A stretch of DNA of 64,000 nucleotides, from positions 2,137,501 to 2,201,500 of the forward strand of contig NZ_CP085530.1 in NCBI RefSeq assembly GCF_020616155.1. Direction: 5' to 3'. The translations under genes and the position numbers were made by a program. Positions 26,813 through 36,071 of the stretch are shown one piece after another (the stretch's first letter is position 1; every line of letters starts with the position of its first letter). Under the pieces are notes generated by a model that made no database searches, had not been told where the DNA came from, and was given only the letters and a program-made list of their open reading frames with translations. The DNA is from Vogesella sp. XCS3 (lineage in GTDB: Bacteria > Pseudomonadota > Gammaproteobacteria > Burkholderiales > Chromobacteriaceae).

Positions 26813-27301
26813 ATGAAGCTCAAGCACACCCTGATGATCCTGGCGCTAGGCGCCGCCACCACGCTTAGCGGCTGCGCGTTTACCGACGCCGCCCCGGCAG
26901 TAAGCTATACCAGCCTGTCCGGCCAGCAGGCCAGCACCGACAGCCTGAAAGGCAAGGTGGTACTAGTGAATTTCTGGGCGACCAGCTGCAGCGGCTGCAT
27001 GGCAGAAATGCCCAAAATGGTGGAAACCCACCAGAAATACGCCAAGCAGGGCTACGAGATGGTGGCCGTGGCCATGAGCTACGACCCGCTGAACTATGTA
27101 CAGGCCTACGTGAATGATAAAAAGCTGCCTTTCTTTGTCACACAGGACAAGGATGGCAGCATTGCCAAAGCCTACGGCGAAATCCAGCTGACCCCCACCA
27201 GCATCCTCATCGACAAACAGGGCAATATCGTGAAGCGCTACGTGGGCGAACCGGACTTCAATGAACTGCACCAATTGATCGAGCAGCAACTGAAAGCCTG
27301 A
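26813..27301 (+). CDS. TlpA-like thioredoxin-fold lipoprotein
   Basis: A 162-residue exported protein with a lipobox (TTLSGC, Cys about 20) and a redoxin domain: VVLVNFWATSCSGCMAEMPK contains the active site CSGC, followed by AYGEIQLTPTSILIDKQGNI with the cis-proline. It should reduce or exchange disulfides in the periplasm, perhaps for cytochrome c maturation or peroxide defence. The ATG at 26813 is chosen because it alone gives a signal peptide. Confidence 0.87.
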   Translation: MKLKHTLMILALGAATTLSGCAFTDAAPAVSYTSLSGQQASTDSLKGKVVLVNFWATSCSGCMAEMPKMVETHQKYAKQGYEMVAVAMSYDPLNYVQAYVNDKKLPFFVTQDKDGSIAKAYGEIQLTPTSILIDKQGNIVKRYVGEPDFNELHQLIEQQLKA

Positions 27302-27315
27302 TCCGCCGCCGCAGT

Positions 27316-27348
27316 AAAAAACCGCCTCCCAAGGGAAGCGGTTTTTTT
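27316..27348. terminator. Terminator after the TlpA lipoprotein gene
   Basis: AAAAAACCGCCTCCC, loop AAG, GGAAGCGGTTTTTTT: a stem with one imperfect pair and a run of seven T, between two convergent genes. Confidence 0.85.
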
Positions 27349-27359
27349 ATTGGCACAGC

Positions 27360-28118
27360 CTAACGTTGGCCGCAAACCGGGCAATCCGGGTCGCGCGGCA
27401 CCTTCAGCTGGCGAAAGCTCCCCTCCAGCGCCTCGTACAGGGTCAGCTGCCCCAGCGCCGGGCGGCGGCCAGCCAGCAGCTTCACCGCCTCTACCGCCTG
27501 CAGGCTGCCGATCACGCCCACCAGCGGTGCCAGCACGCCAAAGGTGGCACACGGCCCGTCGCTGGCCTCGCCTTCCTCCGGAAACAGGCAGTGATAACAC
27601 GGCGAGGCTGCGTCGCGTACGTCGTATACCGCCAGCTGACCACTGAAACGCACCGCGGCACCCGATACCAGCGGCACACGGGCGGCCACGCAGGCACGGT
27701 TGATGGCATGGCGGGTGGCAAAGTTGTCGCTGCAATCCAGCACCAGGTCGTGTGCGGCCACCTCTGCGGCCAACCTTTCACCGGCCAGGCGTTCGTTCAG
27801 CAAGCGCAGCTGTACGTCGGGGTTGATGGCTGCCAGTCGCGCCGCGGCCGACGCAACCTTGGGCTGACCCAATGTCTGCATGTCGTGAATCACCTGGCGC
27901 TGCAGATTGGTCAACTCTACCGTGTCGTCGTCTACCAGCGTGAGCTGGCCCACCCCGGCGCTGGCAAGATACAGCAAGGCCGGCGCGCCCAGGCCACCGG
28001 CGCCCACCACCAGAACACGTGCGGCCAACAGGCGCTGCTGGCCTTCGATATCAATCTCGGGCAACAGGATATGCCGGCTGTAGCGCAGCAAGGCGCTGTC
28101 GTTCAGTTCTTTTGTCAT
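27360..28118 (-). CDS. moeB: MoeB/ThiF-family adenylyltransferase
   Basis: A 252-residue E1-like enzyme that adenylates the C-terminus of a ubiquitin-like sulfur carrier (MoaD or ThiS). VLVVGAGGLGAPALLYLASA is the nucleotide-binding motif and LVDDDTVELTNLQRQVIHD the family hallmark; CYHCLF and CPVCGQR are the zinc cysteines. It lacks the rhodanese domain of MoeZ. MoaD/ThiS partner genes are not nearby, so MoeB and ThiF cannot be separated here. Three copies of the 10-mer repeat lie inside (27365, 27765, 28020), one of them covering the last codons. Confidence 0.88.
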   Translation of the reverse strand: MTKELNDSALLRYSRHILLPEIDIEGQQRLLAARVLVVGAGGLGAPALLYLASAGVGQLTLVDDDTVELTNLQRQVIHDMQTLGQPKVASAAARLAAINPDVQLRLLNERLAGERLAAEVAAHDLVLDCSDNFATRHAINRACVAARVPLVSGAAVRFSGQLAVYDVRDAASPCYHCLFPEEGEASDGPCATFGVLAPLVGVIGSLQAVEAVKLLAGRRPALGQLTLYEALEGSFRQLKVPRDPDCPVCGQR

Positions 28119-28181
28119 GATGTAAAACGGCCGCTTGCGCGGCCGTCGGGTAGCCCCCGCAGGAGCAGTAAAAAGGCAGGC

Positions 28182-29450
28182 TTACTCTTCCGCCACCTTG
28201 CGGCTAAATTTCACACCCAGCTGCTTGAGCTTGCGGTACAGGTGGGTTCGTTCCAGGCCCACTTTCTGCGCTACGCGGCTCATATTTCCGTTTTCCAGCA
28301 CGATGTGGTACTCGAAGTAACGGCGCTCCAGCTGTTCGCGCAACTCGCGTAGCGGCAGGCTGAAGTCGAAGCCGGTTTCTTCCACCGGTTTCTCGTGGCG
28401 GAACTGCGCCAGCACCTTGTTGACTTCGGCCGCATCGATATCATCCGACTCGGCGGTCAGGCCCAGGCTCTTGATGATGCTGCGCAGCTGCTCCAGGTTG
28501 CCCGGCCACTCATACTGGCGCATGGCATTCAGTGCCGCCGTGGTCAGGCGGCGCGTGGGCATCTGCTTGGACTCGATCAGCTCGTGCAGGATCTGCTCGG
28601 CAATGAAGGTGATGTCTTCCGCGTGCTCGCGCAGCGGCGGAATCGGCACAATCACGCTGGACAGCGCGGTGAGCATGCGGTTATCGCACTCCGGGTCTAC
28701 CAGCAGCTCTTGCAAGGGCCGGCTGCAGGAACACACCAGGCGCACGTTGAAGCGGTCCAGTTTGGATAGCAAGAACAGCAAGCCTTGCTGCGTACGACGA
28801 TTGTACTGACCGATCTCCGGCAGGAACAACACGCCGTTATTGGCTTTTTGCAGCAGTTCCAGCGGGGCATCGGCCAGCTGTTCCAGCTTGGCTGGCGTTA
28901 CCCACGGGGTATTGCCGTGGTGGAAAAACCGGGCCACCAGCTCGAAACCTACCCCTGCCTCACCGGTCAGCAACACCGGCGACTTCACCTTGGAAACACG
29001 CTCCAGTTGGCGCTTCAGTTCGTGAATAGGCGCGCTCTTGCCCAGCTTGTCCAGGTTCAGCGAGGTATTCGCCTGCATGTCGCCATATTTCAGCGCACGC
29101 TGCACCGTAGTCAGCAGTTTCTGTAATGCAATCGGCTTTTCGAGGAAATCGAAAGCGCCGATACGGGTGGCTTCAACCGCCGTGTCGATACTGGCATGGC
29201 CAGACATCATCACCACCGGCATATTGAGCTGCCCGGATTTGGCCCACTCCTTTAGCAAGGTAACGCCATCACAATCGGGCATCCAGATATCCAGCAGCAC
29301 TAAGGCCGGGCGTGTCTGGTTCCGCAATTGGCGGGCAACTTCGGCATTTTCTGCCAGGGCGACGGTAAAACCTTCGTCCTGCAGGATTTCCGAGAGCAAC
29401 TCCCGGATACCGATCTCGTCATCAACAATCAGAATATCGCTGCTTCGCAT
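28182..29450 (-). CDS. ntrX: NtrX-like response regulator with a degenerate sigma-54 domain
   Basis: A 422-residue response regulator. The receiver domain is intact, with phosphorylation site Asp54 (LVLLDIWMPDCDG) and Lys105 in DFLEKPI. A Fis-type helix-turn-helix lies at the C-terminus (SRVAQKVGLERTHLYRKLKQ). The central AAA+ region is eroded: Walker A reads GEAGVGFE (163-170) with Phe where the ATP-binding Lys should be, Walker B reads GVLFLPEIG with Pro for Asp, and no GAFTGA loop is present. It therefore probably cannot hydrolyse ATP or activate sigma-54, and may act as a DNA-binding repressor or activator of another kind. Its start overlaps the ntrY stop by one base. Confidence 0.88.
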   Translation of the reverse strand: MRSSDILIVDDEIGIRELLSEILQDEGFTVALAENAEVARQLRNQTRPALVLLDIWMPDCDGVTLLKEWAKSGQLNMPVVMMSGHASIDTAVEATRIGAFDFLEKPIALQKLLTTVQRALKYGDMQANTSLNLDKLGKSAPIHELKRQLERVSKVKSPVLLTGEAGVGFELVARFFHHGNTPWVTPAKLEQLADAPLELLQKANNGVLFLPEIGQYNRRTQQGLLFLLSKLDRFNVRLVCSCSRPLQELLVDPECDNRMLTALSSVIVPIPPLREHAEDITFIAEQILHELIESKQMPTRRLTTAALNAMRQYEWPGNLEQLRSIIKSLGLTAESDDIDAAEVNKVLAQFRHEKPVEETGFDFSLPLRELREQLERRYFEYHIVLENGNMSRVAQKVGLERTHLYRKLKQLGVKFSRKVAEE

Positions 29451-31561
29451 TAAGCCTCCAGCAATGGCAGGGTGAGATGGATCCGCGCACCGCCACTGTC
29501 TGCATTGGCCAGATAAATCTGGCCGTGGTGTTCCTCCACTATTTTTTTCACCACAGCAAGGCCCAGGCCGGTCCCTTTCGCCTTACTGGTTACGTAAGGC
29601 TCAAAGGCACGTGGCAGAATGTCTGCACTGAACCCGGCGCCGTTGTCCTGTACACAGACGAGCGCGTTCCTTCCTTCTAGTCGGCTGCTAATTTGAATCA
29701 TCGGGATGCTAGCGTCAAGGACTGCATCTTGCGCATTCTGCAGCAGGTTATGCAAAACCTGGCGCAAAAGTGCCGCATCACCCATAAACGGCAAGGGTTC
29801 CGGACTCAAATCCACTCTCAGGGCAGGGTTGCTTTCGTAGAGGATCAATACCTCTCGTACCAGCTCATTCAGGTCCAGCGGCACCAGTTTTGTCCTGGGG
29901 GCGCGTGCGTAATCCCGGAATGCATCCACCATGCCTTTCAAGGCCGTTACCTGTTTGACGATGGTATCGGTGGCACGCCGCAGCATATCGGCGTCGCTGC
30001 CTTCGAGCTTGTCGGCCAGCTTCATGGCCAGGCGCTCGGCAGACAGCTGTATCGGCGTGAGCGGGTTGCGAATCTCATGCGCCAGCCGTTTGGCCACCTC
30101 ACCCCAGGCGGCGTCGCGTTGGGCGCGCGCCAGCTCGGTAATATCGTCAAACACCACAACATAGCCGGTAGCGGACTGCTCTGGCAATACCGCCCCCCGC
30201 GCCACCAGCTGGCGGCTGCCCTGCGAACCCAGGTAATCCACTTGCTGTTGCCAGTCGTGCGGGCTGGCATTGGCGGCCTCGCGCAGGATGGTATCTACCA
30301 GCGGTGACAGCTCCGGCCGTAGTGCCGGCCATACCTGTATTTCGTGTGCGGCCAGCTCGGCAAAGTCCACCCCCAGGATGCGCCCGGCACTGGTGTTGGC
30401 CGCTCGCAGGTTCCAGCTGCTATCAAAAGCCATCACCCCGGCAGACAGGTTGGCCAGAATACTTTCCAGATACAACTTGCTGGATTCCAGCAGGCGACGG
30501 CTTTCATCGGCGGTATGCCTGGCCTCGTCCAGCTGCTGGGTCATGCGGTTGAACATGGTGGTGAGAATGCCCAGCTCGTCCTTGCGGTATACCGGGTGGC
30601 GCTTGGAGTAATCGCCCTGCGCCACGGCACGGGTGCCGGCGGCCAGCTCGGACAGCGGGGCCGATAACCGCTCGGAAATAAACAGCGCAAACGCCAGGGC
30701 GGCAGTGAGCGCCAGCAGGAACACCAGCGCCAGCGTCAGCATGTAAAACGTCTTGAGGCCATCCCGCGCCAGCACCAGCTGGCGGTAATCGGTGCGCGCC
30801 TCTTCGATCAGCTCGGCATCGCGGGCGATATCGGCCGGGGCCGGCTGGATGACCTGCAGGATCAGCTGCTCGCCGGAGATGAAGCTGCGATAAGGCATGA
30901 GCACTTTCAGCAGCAGGCCGCTGCGTGCGTCATTGTCGATGCTCTCATGGGTCTTGCGGCCTTGCAGGGAGCGCAGCAGCTCGTAGTCGGGCGCGCGCGG
31001 CAGGTAACGGGTATCGTCCGGGCCGGCAAAGCTCACCAGCTGGCCCTGGCGGGTATAGACCGCCACCTCCTCCACCCCCAGCTGTTCCCGCAGGCGGGAA
31101 AGCCGGCTATTGAGCTCGCGTTCGCTCTGGTCGGCCACATCCAGTGCAATCACGCGGGCTTTACGCGACACATCGGTCAGCACGTAGCCCAGCGCGTTCT
31201 TGCCCAGCTCCAGGCCGCGATCCAGCGCACTTTCTACTTGTACGTTGAACCAGCTTTCGATACTTCGCGTCAGGAACTGCGCCGATACGGTAAACACCAG
31301 CATGCCCGGCAGCAGCGCCACCACGGCAAACATCACCACCATTTTCTGTGTGAGCTTGGCGCCGAATTCACGGCTTTTCACACGGCGGCGCAGACGCAAC
31401 AGCTGGCGGATAACCACCCCCATCAAGCCAGCCAGGCCCAGCACGTTCAGGCCGAACACCCACCAGTAGTACTCGGCCAGCTTGGACGTATTGCCGGTGG
31501 AAATGGCCAGCAGGTAGAGCATGACGACACCCAGTGCCGCCGCAATCACCGGGTAACGCAT
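29450..31561 (-). CDS. ntrY: NtrY-like membrane sensor histidine kinase
   Basis: A 703-residue sensor kinase. Hydrophobic helices lie at about 5-22, 35-55, 75-95 and 270-295, with a periplasmic sensor between the last two; then HAMP (LSELAAGTRAVAQGDYSKRH), PAS (about 360-470) and the kinase core: LAHEIRNPLTPIQLSAERL with the phosphoacceptor His, HNLLQNAQDA (N box), DNGAGF and GTGLGLAVVKKIVEEH (G boxes). It pairs with ntrX. In Neisseria gonorrhoeae and Brucella relatives the NtrYX system has been linked to respiratory and redox control; that role is only suggested here. Confidence 0.92.
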   Translation of the reverse strand: MRYPVIAAALGVVMLYLLAISTGNTSKLAEYYWWVFGLNVLGLAGLMGVVIRQLLRLRRRVKSREFGAKLTQKMVVMFAVVALLPGMLVFTVSAQFLTRSIESWFNVQVESALDRGLELGKNALGYVLTDVSRKARVIALDVADQSERELNSRLSRLREQLGVEEVAVYTRQGQLVSFAGPDDTRYLPRAPDYELLRSLQGRKTHESIDNDARSGLLLKVLMPYRSFISGEQLILQVIQPAPADIARDAELIEEARTDYRQLVLARDGLKTFYMLTLALVFLLALTAALAFALFISERLSAPLSELAAGTRAVAQGDYSKRHPVYRKDELGILTTMFNRMTQQLDEARHTADESRRLLESSKLYLESILANLSAGVMAFDSSWNLRAANTSAGRILGVDFAELAAHEIQVWPALRPELSPLVDTILREAANASPHDWQQQVDYLGSQGSRQLVARGAVLPEQSATGYVVVFDDITELARAQRDAAWGEVAKRLAHEIRNPLTPIQLSAERLAMKLADKLEGSDADMLRRATDTIVKQVTALKGMVDAFRDYARAPRTKLVPLDLNELVREVLILYESNPALRVDLSPEPLPFMGDAALLRQVLHNLLQNAQDAVLDASIPMIQISSRLEGRNALVCVQDNGAGFSADILPRAFEPYVTSKAKGTGLGLAVVKKIVEEHHGQIYLANADSGGARIHLTLPLLEA

Positions 31562-32166
31562 CAGTTATTTACCTCGGGGGCTACCGTTATCCAGTCAGAC
31601 TCCAGCTTCCAGTCGCGCGAGCCCAGCGCGTTAAGCTGGAACGGCCGCGGTAGCTGGCTGATGTCCAGCTCCAGGCGCACCCTGCCGCGCAAACTGTGCT
31701 GGCTGTCGCTATCCCAGGCAGACACATCCATCACGCGCCAGCCAGCAATGCTTCCCACGGCAGACAGGGCTTCATTCAAGGAGCCGTAATTGGTCGCCAG
31801 GCCACCAATGGCCACGCGGTAGCGATTGGTCAGCCGGTAGTACACCAGCTTGAAGCTCAGCGTAGCCGTGGGTTCAAACAGGGTTTTGAGTTGCTGCCAC
31901 CAGGCAGATGAGCGTGGTCGCGTCAGCTCGAAGGTCAGCTGGAAGGTAAGGGGCACACCCTGCTGCAGCGCGTCTTGCAACGGTGCCGGCAGGGTGGTCT
32001 GGTAGCGGGTGGAAATCTCCAGGGCGCCCTCTTCGATACGGGCAGACAGACGGCGCGCCACGATGTCCTCTGCCGCCTGCGCAGGCAGCGCAGACAGCAG
32101 GCACAGCAAAAAGCCTAGCGCGAGGCTAAACCTTTTTAACCAGCAGGGCGTAGTAGAAGCCGTCAT
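31561..32166 (-). CDS. DUF4390-family exported protein
   Basis: A 201-residue DUF4390 protein with a Sec signal peptide (RFSLALGFLLCLLSALPAQA). The mature part is beta-rich (STRYQTTLPAPLQDALQQG, LTFQLTFELTRPRSSAWWQQ). Function unknown; it is regularly found between rsmB and ntrY in betaproteobacteria. Its ATG overlaps the end of rsmB by 41 bases and its stop overlaps the ntrY start, so the block is translated as a tight unit. Confidence 0.85.
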   Translation of the reverse strand: MTASTTPCWLKRFSLALGFLLCLLSALPAQAAEDIVARRLSARIEEGALEISTRYQTTLPAPLQDALQQGVPLTFQLTFELTRPRSSAWWQQLKTLFEPTATLSFKLVYYRLTNRYRVAIGGLATNYGSLNEALSAVGSIAGWRVMDVSAWDSDSQHSLRGRVRLELDISQLPRPFQLNALGSRDWKLESDWITVAPEVNN

Positions 32167-33376
32167 GTTCCGAGGTAGGCAGCAATTGTTCGTCTTTCAA
32201 CAGTTTCGCATCGCCATGGCGCTTGAGGAAAGCGTCGACTTGCTGGCGGTTTTCCTCGGGCATGATGGAACACGTGGCGTACAGCAGCTTGCCGCCTGCG
32301 GCCAACGTTGGCCACAGCGCATCCACCATGGCGGCCTGCTGCTTGCCTAGTGCGGCAAAATCGTCCGGGCGGCGCAGCCACTTGATATCCGGATGGCGGC
32401 GCACTACCCCGCTGGCCGAGCAAGGTACGTCGGCCAGAATGCGGTCAAACGGCTGGCCGTCCCACCAGGTTTCCGGTTTGGCCGCATCGGCCGCTTTCAG
32501 CGTGGCGGACAGGCCCAGACGCTGCAGATTGTCCTCTACGCGCTGCAGGCGTTCGGCGTCTACATCCAGCGCCAGCAGTTTGACCTGGGCCAGCTCCAGA
32601 ATATGGCCGGTCTTGCCGCCGGGTGCCGCGCAGGCATCCAGCACACGCATACCCTCGGTAACGTCCAGCAGCAGCGCCGCTTTTTGCGCGCCGAAGTCCT
32701 GTACCGACACCACGCCTTCGGCGAAGCCTGGCAGATCACGCACATTGCACGGTGCGTCCAGCTGCACGGCCTGGCCCTTGATGATGCGGGCCTTGATGTC
32801 TTTTGCGGCCAACTGCGCCACGTAGTCTTCGGCGCTGAGCTTGCCGGCATTCACGCGCAGGGTCATGGGCGGGCGGCGGTTGGACATTTCCAGCACCGAA
32901 GCCCACTGCGTAGGGTAAGCGGCACGCAGGCGCTGTACCCACCAGCGCGGGTGGTTGTAACGCGCTTCGTTATCGCGGCCGGCGTCGGCCAGCAAATTGT
33001 CTTTATTGCGCAGGAAGTTGCGCAGCGTGCCGTTGACCAGGCCTTTCAGGCGGCCCATAGCGATGTCTTCGGCGCAACGCACCGCCTGATCGACTACGGC
33101 ATACGGCGCAGCACGGGTGTGTGCCAGCTGGTAGAGCGCCACCAGCAGCAGGCGTTCGATGTCGTCGGAAGGCAGGCGCTTGGGTACCAGCTCGCGCAAG
33201 ATAAAGCGCAGCTGCCCCAGGTGGCGCAGGGTGCCGTAGCCGATGTCCTGCAGCGCACCGCGCTCGCCAGCGCTGAGCTCGGTACTGCGCTGGGCGGCCG
33301 CCAGTGCTTCGGTGAGGGTACGGCCTTCTTCGACACGCGCGATCAAACCCGCGGCCAGTTCCTGAATACGATGCAT
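32126..33376 (-). CDS. rsmB: 16S rRNA m5C967 methyltransferase
   Basis: A 416-residue methyltransferase that makes 5-methylcytosine 967 in 16S rRNA. The N-terminal NusB-like domain (ARVEEGRTLTEALAAAQRST) is followed by the RsmB/NOP2 catalytic domain: LDACAAPGGKTGHILELA (SAM site), ILADVPCSASGVVRRHPDIK (motif IV) and YATCSIMPEENRQQV (catalytic cysteine). Two repeat copies lie inside (32297, 32804), the first followed by a one-mismatch inverted copy, forming a near-palindrome of 20 bases. Confidence 0.93.
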   Translation of the reverse strand: MHRIQELAAGLIARVEEGRTLTEALAAAQRSTELSAGERGALQDIGYGTLRHLGQLRFILRELVPKRLPSDDIERLLLVALYQLAHTRAAPYAVVDQAVRCAEDIAMGRLKGLVNGTLRNFLRNKDNLLADAGRDNEARYNHPRWWVQRLRAAYPTQWASVLEMSNRRPPMTLRVNAGKLSAEDYVAQLAAKDIKARIIKGQAVQLDAPCNVRDLPGFAEGVVSVQDFGAQKAALLLDVTEGMRVLDACAAPGGKTGHILELAQVKLLALDVDAERLQRVEDNLQRLGLSATLKAADAAKPETWWDGQPFDRILADVPCSASGVVRRHPDIKWLRRPDDFAALGKQQAAMVDALWPTLAAGGKLLYATCSIMPEENRQQVDAFLKRHGDAKLLKDEQLLPTSEHDGFYYALLVKKV

Positions 33377-33401
33377 GCTGTTTGGGTCTTTCCAATAAAA
33401 C

Positions 33402-33430
33402 CGGCCACCGCCCAGCTAGGGCGGTGGCCG
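33402..33430 (-). terminator. Strong hairpin between htpX and rsmB
   Basis: CGGCCACCGCCC, loop of five bases, GGGCGGTGGCCG: a perfect 12-base-pair stem. On the minus strand it is followed by GTTTTATT. It can end or attenuate the def-fmt-htpX transcript before rsmB. Confidence 0.75.
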
Positions 33431-33461
33431 CAAATCAAATTTAAGGCCGAATGATACCGTT

Positions 33462-34322
33462 TCACGCGCCGCCGCGGGCGATCTCCTGCAGACGGGCGAT
33501 ACGTTCTTCGGTGTGCGGGTGGGTACGGAACAGGCTGCTGATGCCACCGCCGCCGGATAGCGGGTTGATAATCATCATTTGCGCCGTTTCCGGGTGAGCC
33601 TCGGCAGCAGGCATGGTGCGGTACTGCGCGTAGTACTCGATCTTCTGCAGCGCGGCGGCCAACGCAAGCGGGTCGCCACTGATTTCGGCGCCGCCACGGT
33701 CGGCTTCAAACTCGCGCGCACGGGAAATCGCCATCTGGATCAGGCTGGCTGCCACCGGCGCCAGGATAGCCACCGCGATGGCGGCAATCGGGTTCACCGG
33801 GCGGCCATCTTCGTCGCGGCCACCAAAGAACATGGCAAAGTTGGCCAGGGCAGAAATGGCACCCGCCATGGTGGCGCTGACGGTAGAAATCAGCGTGTCG
33901 CGGTGCTTCACGTGGGCTAGCTCGTGCGCCATCACGCCGCGCAGCTCACGGTAGTCCAGCATGCGCATGATGCCGATAGTGGCGGCCACGGCGGCGTGCT
34001 CGGGGTTGCGGCCGGTAGCAAAGGCGTTGGGCTGCTCTTCGTGAATCACGTACACGCGCGGCATGGGCATATTGGCGCGCTGCGCCAGCTCGGCCACCAT
34101 GCCGTACAGTTCAGGGGCGGATTGCGCATCCACTTCCTGAGCGTTGTACATACGCAACACCATCTGGTCGGAGTTCCAGTAGGCGTACACATTCATGGCG
34201 CCACCCAGCAACAACGCGATCAGCATGCCGGCCTTGCCGCCCATCATGCCGCCCATCACCACGAACAGCGCCATGATGGCGGCCATCAGCATCGTGGTCT
34301 TGAACCAGTTGAAACCACCCAT
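33462..34322 (-). CDS. htpX: HtpX membrane zinc protease
   Basis: A 286-residue M48B metallopeptidase for quality control of membrane proteins. Two N-terminal membrane helices (about 8-28 and 31-48), the zinc motif HELAH (133-137) in [17 protein letters not shown], two more hydrophobic segments (about 150-170 and 175-200) and the third zinc ligand region [16 protein letters not shown]. Length is as in E. coli HtpX. The upstream gap of 54 bases carries no repeat. Confidence 0.93.
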   Translation of the reverse strand: MGGFNWFKTTMLMAAIMALFVVMGGMMGGKAGMLIALLLGGAMNVYAYWNSDQMVLRMYNAQEVDAQSAPELYGMVAELAQRANMPMPRVYVIHEEQPNAFATGRNPEHAAVAATIGIMRMLDYRELRGVMAHELAHVKHRDTLISTVSATMAGAISALANFAMFFGGRDEDGRPVNPIAAIAVAILAPVAASLIQMAISRAREFEADRGGAEISGDPLALAAALQKIEYYAQYRTMPAAEAHPETAQMMIINPLSGGGGISSLFRTHPHTEERIARLQEIARGGA

Positions 34323-34376
34323 GGCGTACTCCTTTCTCGGGTCTGTTACAGACTATGGGGACGTCTGCGCGTCAGC

Positions 34377-35297
34377 TCAAGCCCCCAGTACGGTACCGGC
34401 CAGCACCGGGCGGCCTGCGATGAAGTCGCGTGCAGCCAACCTTTTGCCACCGGCGGCTTGCAGTTGCGTCAATACAACAAGCCCGCTACCACTGCCGACC
34501 ACGACACCATCGGCGTCGGCACGAACCACCTGCCCTGCCGGCGCCTGGCCGTCGATAGCGTGCGCGTGCCACAGCTTCAGCGCCTCGCCCGCCAGTAGCG
34601 TGTGCGCACCCGGTGCCGGGTTATAGGCGCGGATGGCGCGGGCGATATCGGCCGCCGGCAGCTGCCAGTCGACGCGCGCTTCTTCTTTGCTGAGCTTGGC
34701 AGCGTAGGTCACGCCATCTTCCGGCTGTTTGACTGCCGGGCAGACATCGAGTGCCGCCAGCGTGGCCACAATGGCCTCGGCGCCCAATGCGGCCAACTTA
34801 TCGTGCAGGCTGGCCGCGGTATCGTCGGCGCTGATGGGCAGCGGGTGCACCGACAGCATGTCACCGGTATCCAGCCCCACGTCCATCTGCATGATGGTGA
34901 TGCCGGTTTCTGCGTCGTCCGCCAGGATGGCGCGCTGGATAGGCGCCGCACCGCGCCAGCGCGGCAGCAGCGAGGCGTGGATGTTGAGGCAGCCGCGCGC
35001 CGGCATGTCCAGCACCGCCTTGGGCAGCAGCAGGCCGTAAGCTGCCACCACCATCACCTCGGCGCCCACCTCGGCCACCAGCGCCTGCGCCTCGGGCGTT
35101 TTCAGCGTCAACGGCTGCTCTACGCGCAGGCCATGCTGCAACGCCAGCTCTTTCACCGGGCTGGGCTTGAGCTTCATGCCGCGACCGGCCGGGCGGTCCG
35201 GCTGGGTCAGTACCAGCGGAATCTCGTGGCCAGCGTCGATCAGCGCCTGCAGCGCCTGGGCAGCAAATACCGGGGTGCCGGCAAAAATCAGTTTCAT
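34377..35297 (-). CDS. fmt: Methionyl-tRNA formyltransferase
   Basis: A 306-residue enzyme that formylates initiator Met-tRNA with 10-formyl-tetrahydrofolate. [20 protein letters not shown] and [20 protein letters not shown] (folate-binding core with the catalytic Asn/His) are diagnostic; [20 protein letters not shown] follows, and a C-terminal OB-like domain ends the protein. I take the ATG at 35297 giving MKLIFAGTP; the frame is open 47 codons further upstream without homology. Downstream of def in the usual order, but separated by 163 bases with hairpins. Confidence 0.95.
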   Translation of the reverse strand: MKLIFAGTPVFAAQALQALIDAGHEIPLVLTQPDRPAGRGMKLKPSPVKELALQHGLRVEQPLTLKTPEAQALVAEVGAEVMVVAAYGLLLPKAVLDMPARGCLNIHASLLPRWRGAAPIQRAILADDAETGITIMQMDVGLDTGDMLSVHPLPISADDTAASLHDKLAALGAEAIVATLAALDVCPAVKQPEDGVTYAAKLSKEEARVDWQLPAADIARAIRAYNPAPGAHTLLAGEALKLWHAHAIDGQAPAGQVVRADADGVVVGSGSGLVVLTQLQAAGGKRLAARDFIAGRPVLAGTVLGA

Positions 35298-35346
35298 CGG
35301 GAATCTTCCTGACAGCGTGGCCTGGGCCGTGGCTGAAAATAACGAA

Positions 35347-35410
35347 GGGGCACGCTGGCGTGCCCCGTCTATCAAGGACAAACCCTGCGTGCGGTAGCAG
35401 CAGGGTTTGT
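35347..35410. repeat. Two inverted repeats between def and fmt
   Basis: GGGGCACGC-TG-GCGTGCCCC (35347-35366) and ACAAACCCTGC ... GCAGGGTTTGT (35378-35410, loop of 11 bases). Neither has a clear T run on the minus strand, so they look more like mRNA structures in the def-fmt spacer than terminators. Confidence 0.65.
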
Positions 35411-35460
35411 AGCGCAAAACGGTACGCCCCCCCGCCAACAGGGCAGCGGGTCGCTGGCGC

Positions 35461-35964
35461 TTACATATTCTGCTTCTCGCGCTTTTTCATGCGGGTCTTG
35501 ATGCGGTTTTGCTTCATCTCGGACAGGTATTCCACGAATACTTTACCGTCCAGATGGTCTACCTCGTGCTGCAGGCAGATAGCCAGCAGGCCGTCGGCTT
35601 CCAGCTCGAAAAACTCGCCCTTGGCGTTTTGCGCCCGCAGTGTCACGCGTTCGGCACGGGTTACCTTGTCGTATACGCCCGGCACCGACAGGCAACCTTC
35701 TTCGTACACGGTTTCGCCGTCTTTTTGCAGGAACTCGGGGTTGATCACCACCAGCGGTTCGGTTTTGTCTTCCGACACGTCGATCACCAGCAGGCGGTAG
35801 TGATAGTTCACTTGCGTGGCAGCCAAACCGATACCTTTGGCCTCGTGCATGGTTTCAAACATATCATCGACCTGCTTTTGCAGCGCCGCGTCGAAGGTAG
35901 TGACCGGGGCGGCTACCTTGTGCAGGCGCGGGTCGGGGTAGTGCAGGATATTAAGCAGTGCCAT
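35461..35964 (-). CDS. def: Peptide deformylase
   Basis: A 167-residue metalloenzyme that removes the N-formyl group from new proteins. All three motifs are present: [10 protein letters not shown] (motif I), EEGCLSVPG with the metal Cys (motif II) and [19 protein letters not shown] with HEVDH (motif III). It opens the def-fmt-htpX-rsmB-DUF4390-ntrYX block and is divergent from the LysM gene. Confidence 0.96.
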   Translation of the reverse strand: MALLNILHYPDPRLHKVAAPVTTFDAALQKQVDDMFETMHEAKGIGLAATQVNYHYRLLVIDVSEDKTEPLVVINPEFLQKDGETVYEEGCLSVPGVYDKVTRAERVTLRAQNAKGEFFELEADGLLAICLQHEVDHLDGKVFVEYLSEMKQNRIKTRMKKREKQNM

Positions 35965-36071
35965 GATTCAAGCAGATTTCCAGTTGTAGGATGGCGGCAG
36001 CGGGAACGATAATGTTGCCAGCATCCGGTTAGCCTTTTTCTCAAGTGCCGGTCAAATGGGGTCACTTTCTG

